Source: Bursaphelenchus xylophilus (taxonomy: Eukaryota > Nematoda > Chromadorea > Rhabditida > Aphelenchoididae). From it: a stretch of DNA of 64,000 nucleotides. The notes beneath the pieces are model-generated. The model was not told the DNA's origin. It saw only the letters and a list, made by a program, of their open reading frames with translations, and did no database searches. Location of the stretch: assembly GCA_904066235.2 (NCBI GenBank), contig CAJFCV020000001.1:248001-312000 (forward strand), given 5' to 3'. Numbering within the stretch: position 1 is the first letter of the stretch; each line of letters opens with the position of its first letter. The position numbers and the translations under genes were made by a program. Positions 1-10,565 of this stretch are shown here, in pieces.

Positions 1-487
1 CAGCATGGTGGATGACATGCAGTCGTGGTTCATAATTTGCACAGAACTCCTGGAATACCCACTGCCGTGGAGCGACGTCGCCGATACCGGAGAGCACGGC
101 TACAGGAAGACGCTGGAGATTAAGGAACGAACCCTGAGTTTGATGAGCCGGTCCCCGAAGCATGGCGCGTTTTTGACCGATTTGAGGAAGGAGATCTGGG
201 ACAAGGGAGCCAGAGACACCATTAATATGGAGAGAGTCGCTGCTCTAGTGGAGGATGTGAGTTTGTCGATTTTTTTTGATTTTTGAATTTTTTGACGGAA
301 AATGGGAAAATTTGAGAAAATTGAATTTGCAAGAAATTGATTTTTTTTTTGAGATTTTTCTGATTTTTTTTCGAAAAAATTGGAAAATAAAATTTTTTTT
401 GGCTTTCCAAAATGATTTTTTTTAAATTCGTCCTGATTTCAGCTCCAAACCATTTACCAGTTCCGCTCCACCGATGCATGGGAATAG
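1..487 (+). CDS. 3' end of an unidentified protein-coding gene (partial)
   Basis: The coding frame is open from the window edge and runs through an exon ending at 256 (GAGGAT then GTGAGT). It continues in the same phase at 443 after a TTTCAG acceptor (intron 257-442, AT-rich) and stops at TAG 485-487. The visible C-terminal part is about 99 residues, hydrophilic, with a mixed-charge helical character and ending ...RSTDAWE. The ATG at 5 is probably internal, because the frame extends to the window edge and no acceptor or leader is visible. The codon content and clean splice support a real gene. I do not recognise the family. Nothing can be said about its start or regulation from this window. 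Confidence 0.75.
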
Positions 488-554
488 AAAAGTCCGCTCT
501 TCACTCAAGCATATAAAATTTTTTGTTGATTGTCTTGTACTGCATGTTCTTGAA

Positions 555-564
555 AATAAATAAA
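555..564 (+). terminator. Poly(A) signal of the first gene
   Basis: Two overlapping AATAAA hexamers (555-560 and 559-564) lie 70-80 bases after the stop at 487, the usual spacing for a short nematode 3'UTR. Confidence 0.6.
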
Positions 565-1274
565 ATATTCAATTTGAAGTTAATCGTTTTATTTTTTTAT
601 TTTTTTTTTGAGGCAAGACATTTCAAAGCCGACCCTACGAAACCTCGAATGTTTCCACGTCGAGTCTCGCGGGCGGAATTCGACTTTTTTTCCATCAACA
701 TGCAAATCCAAAGGTTAGAATCGCATGGAATCGTCAACAAGCCCTCTTGACTTCTCTATTACTACCGCTTTTGGGCCGACTTTTGGATGTGATGTGATTG
801 CATTTACTTTGGAACACTTTTCCACTTGAACTTCCACCAAAATTTGATTGTATTTTTGCGGAAAACTATGGCGAAGATTACGGTAAACCGACGGAGTTTT
901 GTGGTTTTGGTAGTAGGTAGGTGTATATCCCGACCTTACCGAAGTTGTGATCTTCATTTTGCATTTTTTTTATTCCAATTTCAAAGTTTTTGACCGCACT
1001 GTGCGAGAAACATTTTTTTTATTTTTTGCACAGTGCAGTCTAGCTTTTGGGGAAAAAAGTTGAGTGCACTGTGCAAAAAATATTCCACAGCGCACTGTGC
1101 AAAATCACAAACTAAAAATTTCTCGCACATTGCAAAATTTTTGCAAAAATATTTTCTCCGCACAGTGCAATCCAAATTTTAAGAAAAAAATCGACTGCAC
1201 TGTGCAAAAAAAATTTTTTGAAGGCCATCACACAACTTTTTTACCACAAAAAAATTAATATTTTTTGATTCCAG
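565..1274. other. Intergenic / 5' region of the glycosyltransferase gene
   Basis: This stretch must hold the missing first exon of the downstream glycosyltransferase, which enters at 1275 needing one base from an upstream exon. I could not fix it. A short ATG frame at 649-713 encodes a basic, type II-like N-terminus and ends at a possible donor, but its phase does not join the 1275 exon. The segment 760-960 is mixed-sequence DNA without an obvious product. The last 280 bases contain a cluster of palindromic GCAC-N-GTGC motifs. Confidence 0.4.
996..1205. repeat. Cluster of GCAC-N-GTGC palindromes (about 6)
   Basis: Copies of GCACTGTGC or GCACAGTGC are spaced 25-50 bp apart among A/T runs, plus one decayed copy (GCACATTGC near 1125). 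This is the first of about 20 clusters of the same motif in the window. Confidence 0.85.
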
Positions 1275-4200
1275 CACTGGCAACCTTCCTAACATGGACA
1301 ACATTTACTATTCTCTCCCCGAACAAAAGTATTTTCTCTTCGAAAGGGAGTTTTTTCATTCCCCCGGAGGGCTTGATGCCCGGCTTCGGAATTAGTGGCG
1401 AACGAGGGCTGGAGAAGTCCGCGGAGGTCGTTGATAAGCCATTGGAAGCCGAGGTTCGAAAGGAAAAGGAGGATTTGGGGGAAGGATCCAGGGAAATCGG
1501 GCATTTGGATGGGATCGTCAAGGTAAAAATGAAATTCATTTGGTAAATAATCGGGATTTTTTGATCGAACTTTATCTCAAAAAATTTGTGGGGCTTTTTT
1601 GACGAAATTTCACCAAAAAATCTCAATCGTTTCTGCGAATTGTGTGCGAAAAATCCGTTTAAAATCGGATTTTAAGTTCTCAAAAAAAAAAAAAAAAAAA
1701 AAAAAAATCAGGACTCTCGCGTCGTGGCTGAAGGTCAAAATGAAGACGACACAAACAGAGAACAACCCGCAAATGCCCAAAAAAGGCCTACAAACGATGC
1801 CAACGACAACAACAACGATCAAAATCAGCCCTTCGAAGTTGCGAAGCCGATTGCCCCGCCAGACCTGGAAGAGAAAAAGAATGAGCCGAAGCCGGCCGAA
1901 ACTGTAAAGAATCGTGGCGTTGAGGACCCGAATAACCCGCTGATTCCCGACGCCCTCGACTCCGAAGAGCACGACATTGCGAATCCCGAGGAGGACAGCA
2001 AAGAGCATGGTCAAGATGTCGACATCGCGAAAATCACCGGTAATTTGCAGCGCTTTTACTCCACAAGAACCTCGGAAATTCCCAATTTACTTTCAGAACT
2101 GAAAGCAGCCCTCCATCAATTCGCAAATTTAACCGCCAACCTGACTCATCTGCAAAAAGCATCGGACTTGAAGGACAGCTCGCATCCAGAGGTGTTGCCA
2201 ATGCCGGATAGGGTAAGAAAAATTGGTTTTTTGCTACAGTGACGGGCCCGATCCAGTGGCAAAGAAACGTACCATTTTGCATCCGGGAAGCATCAAAAAT
2301 GTGGCAAAATGCTTCCCTCTCCAAAGTGAAAAAACTTTGTTTTGAAGGGCGCGCTTTTGAAATCGGAGTTTTTTTCACTTGGAGAGAGAAGCATTTTGCC
2401 ACATTTTTGATATTTCCCGGATGCAAAATGGCACATTTTTCGCCACTGGATCGGGCCCCCCGCTGTATAAAATAATATTTTGAATATCGATCGGAAAAGA
2501 TTGATTGTTTTTTCAGCCCATCCGTTCTCCCGAGCAAGAAGCCTTCGAGGCGTCCCTTCAAATGGACCAATTCCGCCTGAGGCTAGCCAATTTCGAATTG
2601 GATTACAAGCTCTTGAAACCGAACGACACCAGTCTCTGCAAGGGCAAAAAAGCGCTGGTCATGGTGATGTCGGTCGCGAACAGCGACAAGGCCAAGCGTC
2701 AGCGTTACGCCCTCAGGGAGATTCTGCAAAATCAGACCAACTCCAATATTATTTTCAAGTTTATCGTGGGCTATCAGAAAGACATGATGGTGGATGTGTT
2801 GCAGCACGAAATTCGGGATTACAACGATATTGTGTACTACGACGCGGAGGATACCTATTACAATAATTTCATCAAGTGGTGGGTTACTGTGTGTTTTGGG
2901 GACTTTGAGCAATATTTAAAAAGTGTAATTCTTCGATTTCTCAAATTTCACAGACTCCAAATAGTCTATAAATGGATTCTTAAAAACTTTAGTTCGCGGT
3001 TTGCGGGCGCATCCGAGATGTTCAACGAACTTTACACATTCCGTTACAAAAGTATACATACCCCATGGAAAATTGCAGTATCTAAGGTCTGGTAAGAGCT
3101 ATCCAAAAACAGCAAAAAGCATTTGAAAGCGCATGTCGAAGAACTTATTACAGCATGGAATCAGAGCAGCCGGGGAAAAAATTTGGTCTAATTTAAAAAA
3201 TTAATATCAACCTCATGTACAAGATCAAAGATGACCCGCAAAGGCAATACATGGGTAATGTGCAACGGAATGGAATGTAATACACTTTCTAGTACTATGT
3301 AGAACACGATGGAATGAAATGGGGGTAGGCTAGATGAAAACCTGAGCCAGATTGGCCAAAAATCGTCAGAGGTAGGCATACTCTTGAAACGGTCAAAAAT
3401 ATTAAAACAGTTGTCAAATCGACTAAAATATTTTTCGCCGGCAGATTCCACGCGGTAATAGGTTCTTCAACATGCTCTTTCAAATGGCATTAGCGGTTTT
3501 TCGATAGCTCTTACCAAACCTTAGATACTGCAATTTTCCATGGGGTATTTATACTTTTGTAACGGAGTGTAGAGAGCACGTGAGTTGAAGAGGGACGGTC
3601 AGAGAAAAATTTTTTTTTTAATTTCGCATTTTTTACCATTTTTCAGGTACGTCATGTACGAATGGCAGCAAGCCTACTGCAAAGACGCCGAATATTTTGT
3701 GAAAATGGACGATGACTCGGTAGTGTTGTTCGACCGCCTTTTCAAGTGGGTCGACCGAAATTTTGACGGCAAAACGACCAATAAAACGGACTATGTGATC
3801 TGCCAAATGGTCTTCCGAAAAGGGCCAATTAGGAATCCCAGGAGTAAATGGTAGGAGATCGAAGGCCGAAATTTTCTCATTTTTAGGTACGTCCCCGAGT
3901 TCGAATACCCCGAAGAAAGATACCCGGACTGGTGTACCGGGTTCGTGGCGTTTATGCCATCCACAACGGTTGGGAAATTGTTCGAGGCCTCGCATTCGGC
4001 CAACAAACTGCATATCGATGACGTTTTGTTTACTGGGATTGCTGGCCGAATCGCCAAAGTTCCGCTCATCGATTTTCAGGGCGCAAGGGAAAGGGTGCGT
4101 GTGAATTTGGTTTATAGGGGAAGTATCCCAAGTGCGACGCTTAGATTTTGATGAAGCTTGTCTTTATCCTTGCTCGCACTTTGCAGAAACAACCGAGATT

Positions 4201-4519
4201 TTTAGATCGAAAGTCGGCGAAAATTTGAAACTTTTTAACGAATTTCGGCACGAAAAGTTTCATACCTATTTCTACCATAACGGGTAACGTCTCCACAAAA
4301 AATTGTTTTTTTCCTCACGAAACTAACAAAGTTATGGCCGAATTCCAAACAAAAAAAAATTTCTTGCAGCTTCGAACCAACTATCGTTGTACGGAGGACG
4401 GACTTCCATATCCATTTGCCACACATTACAACAAAGTTCCCTACACTTTGATGAGATCCTACAACAGGCTACTCAACTTATGGTGCAAACCCAAAAAGCC
4501 TGTGGAGAAACCGTCGTAA
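1275..4519 (+). CDS. GT31-family beta-1,3-glycosyltransferase (type II Golgi protein; first exon not found)
   Basis: Exons 1275-1522, 1712-2212, 2517-2878, 3647-3850, 3887-4094 and 4370-4519 join in phase to about 557 residues, plus a missing short N-terminal exon. The first visible exon starts with a hydrophobic segment (LATFLTWTTFTIL) that fits a signal anchor. It is followed by a long Asn/Asp/Glu/Lys-rich, low-complexity stem with N-glycosylation sequons (NLTANLT). The catalytic domain has the GT31 features: a conserved region around FKFIVGYQ, the metal-binding DDD in KMDDDSVV, a YPDWCTGF acceptor-site region, and an IDDVLFTG segment equivalent to the family's EDVxxG. The likely reaction is transfer of Gal, GalNAc or GlcNAc from a UDP-sugar in beta-1,3 linkage in the Golgi; the exact donor cannot be told. 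Introns carry a MITE (2235-2467), a 540-bp foldback (3033-3571) and a dispersed repeat (4100-4345). Confidence 0.85.
2235..2467. mobile_element. MITE-A copy 1 (hairpin element in a glycosyltransferase intron)
   Basis: Non-autonomous foldback element of about 230 bp flanked by TA. Both ends read inward as CAGTG or CAGCG followed by a GGGCCCGATCCAGTGG-type sequence. The two arms (about 95-100 bp) are nearly perfect inverted copies around a GC-rich centre (GGGCGCGC). The TA flanks and terminal inverted repeats suggest mobilisation by a Tc1/mariner-type transposase; this is inference. Five other copies lie in the window. Confidence 0.85.
3033..3571. mobile_element. MITE-B: foldback element in a glycosyltransferase intron
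   Basis: The left end reads TACACATTCCGTTAC and the right end is its near inverse (GTAACGGAGTGTA). The arms share, in inverse order, a segment matching CCATGGAAAATTGCAGTATC and a TGGTAAGAGCTATC block. The interior is unrelated single-copy DNA. A one-ended fragment of the same family lies at 19197-19370, which supports a mobile origin. Confidence 0.8.
4100..4345. repeat. Repeat C, partial copy in the last glycosyltransferase intron
   Basis: Contains a CCCAAGTGCGACGC block and, further on, sequences that reappear in opposite orientation at 5930-6080: GATCGAAAGTCGGCGAAAATT, the segment around AGTTTCATACCTATTTCTA, and the ACGAAACTAACAAAGTTATG end. It is a diverged, one-ended copy of the complete element at 5755-6262. 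Confidence 0.7.
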
Positions 4520-4628
4520 AGCCTCTCTTTTTTTATTATTTATGGTTTTTTGTTTTATTTATTTACTGTACAATAGAACTCAAAAATCGCCGTTTTGAAC
4601 TTCCCATTTTTTGTGTCACCGAAAATTA

Positions 4629-4634
4629 AATAAA
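4629..4634 (+). terminator. Poly(A) signal of the glycosyltransferase gene
   Basis: AATAAA 110 bases after the TAA at 4517-4519. Confidence 0.55.
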
Positions 4635-4723
4635 TTTTTCTTTGGATGTGTTACTTTGACAATTTCGGCCATCTTTTTGGTTCCTCAAGCCCAATATTGC
4701 ACAAAAAAATCAGTTTTCCGACT

Positions 4724-4979
4724 GCACAGTGCGAATTTTGCCTTGTGTTTTTCGCACTGTGCAGTCGGAAAACTGATTATTTTTCGCACCGTGCAACATG
4801 AAAAATGATTTAATGTGCGCAGTAAATCGTTTTCCAGGCCCAATAAACCCAGCTCTCCACAATAAAAATCATCATTTTTTTCTGCACGGTGCGTTTTCCC
4901 AATTTTTTCCGCACAGTGCAAAAAAAAAACAAATTTCGCACAGTGCGGCCAAATTTTTTTTTGTTTTTTGCACTGTGCA
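4724..4979. repeat. Cluster of GCAC-N-GTGC palindromes between glycosyltransferase and AGXT2 genes
   Basis: About eight copies with centre bases A, T, C and G, alternating with A/T runs, between the 3' end of the glycosyltransferase and the next gene. The remaining intergenic DNA to 5270 is AT-rich with no other feature that I can see. Confidence 0.85.
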
Positions 4980-5273
4980 ATCGCATGTGGGACGGTGGAA
5001 AAATTTCCCTCAAAAAATGAAAGAAAAAAGAAACAAATGAAGGTTCAATTATCTTCCTTTTTGTTCCGAATGACCATTCGGACGCTTTATTTCCCCAAAC
5101 GAACGCTTCAAATTGGCCTCTTTTTCTTATCGCACAAACAGTTGGCGCTTTTATAAAGTGATTTTAAACTTTATTTTGGAATAAAACATAGTCTTCTTGA
5201 TAAAAAAGATCAAAAAAAAAATGATTTTTTGGATTTTTTACAAATATTTTATATCTATTTTTTAAGCTTATGT

Positions 5274-5285
5274 TTCATTTTTCAG
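5274..5285 (+). promoter_or_regulatory. Probable trans-splice acceptor of the AGXT2-like gene
   Basis: A T-rich tract ending TTTTTCAG sits only 9 bases upstream of the ATG at 5295. No ATG exon with a matching donor was found just upstream. This is the normal layout of a spliced-leader site in rhabditid nematodes, but an ordinary intron end cannot be excluded. Confidence 0.5.
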
Positions 5286-5294
5286 TCGACAAAA

Positions 5295-8200
5295 ATGTCG
5301 AAAATCCAAAATCTTCGCCACTTCCTCCCCAAATACACCTTACACTATTACAAAACGCCTCTGATAATCGAAAAAGGCGAAAAACAGTGGCTTTTCGACG
5401 CGAATGGCAACAAATATTTGGACATGTTTGGTGGAATTGTCACTGTTTCCGTGGGGCATTGTCATCCGTAAGTTCGAAAATACGTCTAACCAGAAATAAT
5501 CCAAATTTTTCAGAAAAGTCAATGAAGCGTTGGAAAGGCAAATGAAAAAGTTGTGGCACACAACCTCAATCTACATTACAGAACCGGTCTATGAGTACGC
5601 GCAGGCATTGACTAGTACCCTTCCCGGACATTTGAATGTAAGCCGGAGTCAAAAATTAAATATTTTTTGCCTCAAACTTTGACGCAAAGCTCGAGGAAAC
5701 TATTCCGAGACCAAACTTATCTCTTGTAAGAAAGAAAAAACCTTATCTTACAAGAGAAGTAAGATCCCCAAGTGCGTCGCTCGATTTGCTTTTAATTTTG
5801 CACACACGTTGGGCATAGACTAATTGTCGATTCATGCAAGTTTTAGCCCTTTGCAAGCGCCACTGAGATATTGAACGATCTTTGCCGCCGAGAGAGTACG
5901 CTAAACGCGGAGAGCGGTCAGAGAGAAAAACGCTTTTTTATCATAACTTTGCTAGTTTCGTGCGGAAAAAAAACTATTTTTTTTTGTGGAAACATTACCC
6001 TTTACGCTAGAAATAGGTGTGAAACTTTTAGCGCCAAAATTCGGTAAAAAGTCTCAAATTTTCGCCGACTTTCGATCTAAAAATCTTTGAGGTTTCTGTA
6101 AGGCGTGTCAATTTTTCGCCAATTTTCGATCTAGAAATCTCGATTGTTTCTGCAAAGTGCTAGCTAGAATACTCGCATATACCTTGGAAAAAATCATTCT
6201 AAATTTGTGACAAGTTTCATCAAAACCTAAGTGTCGCACTTGGGGTACTTCCCCCTTCCCCAGTTAACTCGAATTTACCGGAATTTTCAAAGTTTTAAGT
6301 GCAAAAGAATGTCATTTTTTCAGGTTTGTTTCTTCACCAATTCCGGATCCGAAGCCAATGACCTGGCCTTGGAGTTGGCCCGACTTTACACTGGTCGATT
6401 CGACGTTCTCTCGCTTCGCAATGGATATCATGGAATGACTCAAGCGCTGGCCGGCGCCACCAATTTGGGAAATTGGAAACAGCCGTTGCCTCATGGGTTT
6501 GGGATCTTGAAGTCGCTTTGCCCGGATCCATTCAAAGGAGTCTACCGCTGCGGTTCTTGCAGGGACAGTCCAGTTCAGGTAAGCGAGTTCGATGAGCGCA
6601 AAATTTTAGACGTCTGCTGAAGCTAGACGTCTAAAATTTAATTTTTTTCGAACAAATTGCCTTAAAATTTTGCAACGACCCTCTATGAGTGACGCAAATC
6701 AATCCCTCAAAATTTTGGCCCGTGTTTTCTAAGCTTATCCGAGATATTCGACGATCTTGTTTTAGAAGGATAAGTTTTGTCATGGTTAGTATAAAGGTTA
6801 AGTTCTCGTCGTCGGACGCTCTGATTTTCTTCAACTTTGGAACTGATATTCTAAAAGAGACGCAAATCAATTTCTGAAACTTCTCTTTCTTTATTTCCAA
6901 TCATAATGGACATATTCAGCGATTTTTGAGGGCCAGAGACTATGGAAAATGAGGAGAGATGGAAAGACTTTTCTTGGCCGTATCTTTCTGAATTCTATAG
7001 GGAAACATTCGATTTTCCATAGAATTCGCAAAGATAAAGCCAACAAAATTGTTTCACACCATCTCTCCTCATCTTCCGTAGTGCCTCGTCCGCAAAAATC
7101 GCTGAACATGGCGGCCGCTACGCTTGGAAATCACAGCCTAAACGTTTCAGAAATTGATTTGTGTCCCTTATACATAAATCAATTTCCAAATTTGCCGTTC
7201 CAAATTTGAAGAAAATTGGAGCGTCTCATGGCGAGAAAATGACCTTTAAATTAACCATGACAAAACTTAACCCTCTAAAACAAGATCGTCGAATATCTCG
7301 GCGAAGCTTAGAAAGCACGGGCCAAAATTTTCAGAGGTTGATTTGCGTCACTTATAGAGTGTCGTTGCAGAATTTTAAGGCAATTTGTTCGAAAAAAATT
7401 AAATTTCAAAATCCAATTTTCAGGTAAAATCCGCTCCCAAATGTTCGACCAATGAGTGCAAAGCGACAAGCGGCTATCTCGAGCAATTCGATCAAGTCTT
7501 GGACTATGATTTCCCCAAGGCAACCGGGCCGGCCGCCTTTTTGGCGGAGTCGATTCAAGGAGTTGGAGGGACAGTCCAATACCCGAAGGGATATTTGTCC
7601 GGCGCCTTCGAGCGGGTCCAAAAGCGAGGTGGCCTAGCGATCAGCGACGAAGTTCAGACCGGATTCGGACGCCTAGGATCCCATTTTTGGGGATTTGAGA
7701 GTCAAAATGCAAGGCCGGATATTGTCACTATGGCCAAAGGAATTGCGAACGGATTCCCAATGGGAGCAGTGGTCACCACAAAGGAAATAGCCGATTCGCT
7801 GGGCAAGGCGCTGTACTTTAACACCTATGGAGGCAATCCGCTGGCTACTAGTGTGGCAAAAGCGACATTGGAAGTAAGAAAAGGGGCAAAACTGGTCTAA
7901 AATAAGGTTTTTCTTTTTCTTTTGTTGAGAAAATCGGGATTTTCTCAAAATTTCGGGTCAAAAATTTGTGTCATTCTCGCCTTAAATTTTCTCTATGGTT
8001 TCAAGAGGCCCAACAGAATGACAAATGAGTCTCATAACCTCAAACACCCATAAAAATTGACTACAGTAACGGACCTGATCCAGTGGCAAAAAACGTACCA
8101 TTTTGCATCCGGGAAGTATCAAAAATGTGGCAAAATGCTTCCCTCTTCAAGTGAAAAAACTTCGTTTTGAAAGGTGCGCTTTTGAAATCGGAGTTTTTTC

Positions 8201-8700
8201 ACTTGAAGAGGGAAGCATTTTGCCACATTTTGACACTTCTCGGATGCAAAATGATACGTTTTTTGCCACTGGATCAGGTCCCCCGCTGTAAAATACATCA
8301 ACTTTATATTTTACTTGCCAAAACTGCTATAAAGCAGTATTTTTCCATTAATTCACCCCTCGTTTTTCAGGTAATTCAAGAAGAAGGTCTCCAGCGAAAC
8401 TGCGAAGTCGTTGGGACGCACTTTCTCCGCGAATTGGCCAAGATACCCTCCAGGCATATCGGTGATGTCCGCGGAAAAGGCCTAATGGTTGGTGTGGAAT
8501 TGGTGGAAGAGGGTGTGAAACCACTCGCGATCGACAAAGTGGCTGCGGTTTTCGAGAAAATCAAGGATTTTGGAGTTTTGGTGGGCAAAGGAGGCCTAAA
8601 CGGGAATGTTTTACGGATCAAGCCGCCAATGTGTATCGATAAAATCAATGCAGATCAATGTGTGGAGGCGATCTCGAAGGCTTTGAAGGAAATTGAGTGA
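5295..8700 (+). CDS. Alanine-glyoxylate aminotransferase 2-like (class III PLP aminotransferase)
   Basis: Exons 5295-5467, 5514-5637, 6324-6578, 7424-7873 and 8371-8700 join in frame to 443 residues, close to the usual length of AGXT2. The start is the first ATG after the acceptor, and the N-terminal 30 residues are basic and could be a mitochondrial presequence. Diagnostic features in order: [13 protein letters not shown], the NSGSEAND phosphate-binding loop, a YHGMT motif, a CRDSPVQ segment typical of AGXT2, the PLP-contacting Asp in [11 protein letters not shown] (about residue 259), and the Schiff-base Lys in TMAKGIANG (about residue 289). The family moves amino groups between alanine or beta-aminoisobutyrate and glyoxylate or pyruvate in mitochondria. 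Introns 2, 3 and 4 each house a different repeat element, while the exons are intact. Confidence 0.93.
5755..6262. mobile_element. Repeat C, complete copy in AGXT2 intron 2
   Basis: Bounded by inverted ends (CCCCAAGTGCGTCGC on the left, GTGTCGCACTTGGGG on the right) about 490 bp apart. The interior carries a segment shared in inverse orientation with 4190-4345. It has no coding capacity that I can see, so it is a non-autonomous element. Confidence 0.7.
6601..6639. repeat. Short perfect stem-loop just inside AGXT2 intron 3
   Basis: A 15-bp perfect inverted repeat (AAATTTTAGACGTCT and its complement) flanks a 9-base loop, 22 bases after the donor at 6579. It lies next to the outer end of the foldback element below and may be its terminal part. 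Confidence 0.7.
6640..7412. mobile_element. Large foldback element filling AGXT2 intron 3
   Basis: The outer arms (about 6640-6860 and 7190-7412) are inverted copies. They share a block around TTGCCTTAAAATTTTGCAACG, a TGACGCAAATCAA block, GATATTCGACGATCTTGTTTTAGA, and a run matching TTTGTCATGGTTA. The centre (6900-7110) contains a second, imperfect inverted pair around ATTCTATAGGGAAA. The intron is essentially one self-complementary structure of nearly 800 bp. Confidence 0.85.
8062..8290. mobile_element. MITE-A copy 2 (AGXT2 intron 4)
   Basis: TA-flanked hairpin element; each end carries GGACCTGATCCAGTGG or its complement, with nearly perfect 95-bp arms. It is intact and closely similar to copy 1, which points to fairly recent spread. 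Confidence 0.85.
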
Positions 8701-8701
8701 C

Positions 8702-8707
8702 AATAAA
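8702..8707 (+). terminator. Poly(A) signal overlapping the end of the AGXT2 gene
   Basis: AATAAA starts one base after the TGA at 8698-8700, giving an extremely short 3'UTR if used. Confidence 0.6.
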
Positions 8708-8746
8708 GTGTTTATTCGGATCGAAAAAAGTAAAAGACGGCCAGAT

Positions 8747-8978
8747 TACAGTGGCGGACCTGATCCAGTGGAAAAAACGTATAATTTTGCATCAGGGAAG
8801 CATCAAAAATGTGGCAAAATGCTTCCCTCTCCAAGTGAAAAAAAACTCCGTTTTGAAGGGCGCGCTTTTGGAATCGGACTTTTTTTAGTTGGAGAGGGAG
8901 GTATTTTGCCACATTTTTTGATACTTCCCGGATGCAAAATGGTACGTTTTTTGCCACTGGAGCAGGTCCCCCACTGTA
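8747..8978. mobile_element. MITE-A copy 3 (downstream of AGXT2)
   Basis: Same hairpin family, TA at both borders (8747-8748 and 8977-8978), arms and GC-rich centre conserved. It is inserted about 40 bp past the AGXT2 poly(A) signal. Confidence 0.85.
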
Positions 8979-9573
8979 CGTAACCGAATAAATCTTTTTG
9001 AATTGCCATATTTTTGCCGAAAAAGTTGAATTTCATAGATCTTGTATATTATTTATCCCTTAACAAGCTCATAGCCAACTTCACACACCTTCACTCAGCC
9101 ATCAACTATCAATTTTCAACAAAAAATATGTTATCAATGACAACTTGTTTTCATAAATCTTATTATTCCAGTGTCACAATCAAACAAAATATTTCTGATT
9201 GTGCATACAACAATCAAAAAAAAACATCGTCAGACATAGAAACAAAACTTTTTATTCGTTAAAACTTATTCTTCCTGAGTCAACTGATATCAATTAGCGC
9301 AAAATATGCAATTTGAAAACAATAAAAACCAAAATTAGACGGAACTAGGGTTAACCTACACTAGAGGATTTAGACTTTATCCAACATACAAACTAAAACT
9401 TTGTCCAATATATTGTACTAGATAGATTCGGAAAGTTTAAACGGAGGAATTCGAAACCAACGAGCCGGCCGTTGGTCTTCACGCGGAATGTAAGACCACT
9501 ACGGTTCTACTAAAAAGGTCAGAAGGAACAAAATAAATAGAAGGCAAGAAACAGCGATGAATTATGATGTTAT
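8979..9573. other. Convergent intergenic region; 3'UTR of the histone H3-like gene
   Basis: AT-rich DNA between two converging genes. On the minus strand an AATAAA lies at 9252-9257, about 320 bases past the H3-like stop, so much of 9258-9573 is probably its 3'UTR. No other gene or repeat seen. Confidence 0.5.
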
Positions 9574-10565
9574 TTATCTGAACAGGTTATCCAGACCACG
9601 AATCCGCTTGGCTAATGTCATATCACGATTCATCAGGGTGACTCGGCGAGCGTGGATGGCCAAGAGGTTACTGTCTTCAAAGAGTTGAGTTAAGAAGGCT
9701 TCAGACGCTTCCTGAAAACATGCTTTTATAAAATCAGGCGTTTGTCTAGTGTAATATAAAAAAAACGGCGAAAACTTCACAACCAGAACTGAGCCAAATT
9801 TCAGACGAATCCAAACAGCTTTCAAAAAATCATAAAGATTCCTAAAATACAAAAAGCAAAAGGAAAATCGTCTCACCTGCAATGCCATGACCGCTTCCAC
9901 CTTATATCTCATATCCGTCGCAAATGACGCAGTAACTTGGCGGACGAGTCGGAGAAAAGATGCTCGCGGAATTAAAAGGTTGGTCGTACTCTGAAGGCGC
10001 TTGATATCTCTGAGGACTCCGTTTCGCTCTGAAAAAACAACACAATTAACCATAGACAGATCCAAGGATAATATAAGATTCTGGAATCACAAAATGATCT
10101 CAAATTTGAAACCAGCACTAATATTGGCAGCAAAAGGTCAAGACGTTGTAATTGAAATAGAGCCTCAGTTCACCAACATCAAAAATAGGAACAATTCAAC
10201 CCAAACTTATATTACCCATCCAGGTCCGTGAAAAATAATTTCAATCTATACGAAAACTTCGCACTACGCCTATAAAAACCAGACTGAATACAATAAAGCA
10301 AGGAACTTTGATCTAGAAGCCGAACTACATCAATCTGAGCCATGATATTATCCATTCCGGGTTGATACCTAAAAACCAAACAAAAGCTACAACAATACTT
10401 ACTGACGAGTCTCTTCGACGGTGCATGCTTCTTCTTCGGGTTGATGAGCTTCATCGTCTTCCCTGGCATTCGCTTCCTTCCGACAGCCATGCCAAACACA
10501 GGCGTGCTGTAGGAGCTGTCCTGGCTGGTTGGTCGCTTCCGAGCGACTTGCTTATCGCGGGCCAT
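9574..10565 (-). CDS. Divergent histone H3 variant, CENP-A/HCP-3-like candidate
   Basis: Exons (minus order) 10565-10403, 10028-9877 and 9711-9574 join in phase to 150 residues. The ATG follows a TTTTTTTAG acceptor by three bases, as in trans-spliced genes. The tail begins [12 protein letters not shown], recognisably H3 (K4, R8 and K9 kept) but with T3 replaced by Asp, T6 by Val and S10 by Arg; the rest of the tail is unlike H3. The histone fold is complete: alpha-N with [17 protein letters not shown], then a helix with [18 protein letters not shown], and the C-terminal RVTLMNRD and AKRIRG, ending in an extra LDNLFR. Loop 1 (FATDMRY) has the H3 length, without the extension usual in CENP-A. 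It is a nucleosomal histone; a centromeric role in a holocentric chromosome is an inference from divergence. Introns and a long 3'UTR argue against a replication-dependent H3 gene. Confidence 0.85.

Noticed and set aside
715..957. Minus-strand 80-codon frame upstream of the glycosyltransferase
   Set aside because: Reasonable composition, but no splice partners, poly(A) signal or recognisable domain, and it lies in a presumed promoter.
10212..10400. Minus-strand frame with [12 protein letters not shown], resembling the start of the H3 fold
   Set aside because: Its phase does not join the first H3-like exon, while direct splicing from 10403 to 10028 is in phase and gives a continuous H3 fold. 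It could be an alternative exon, but nothing supports it.
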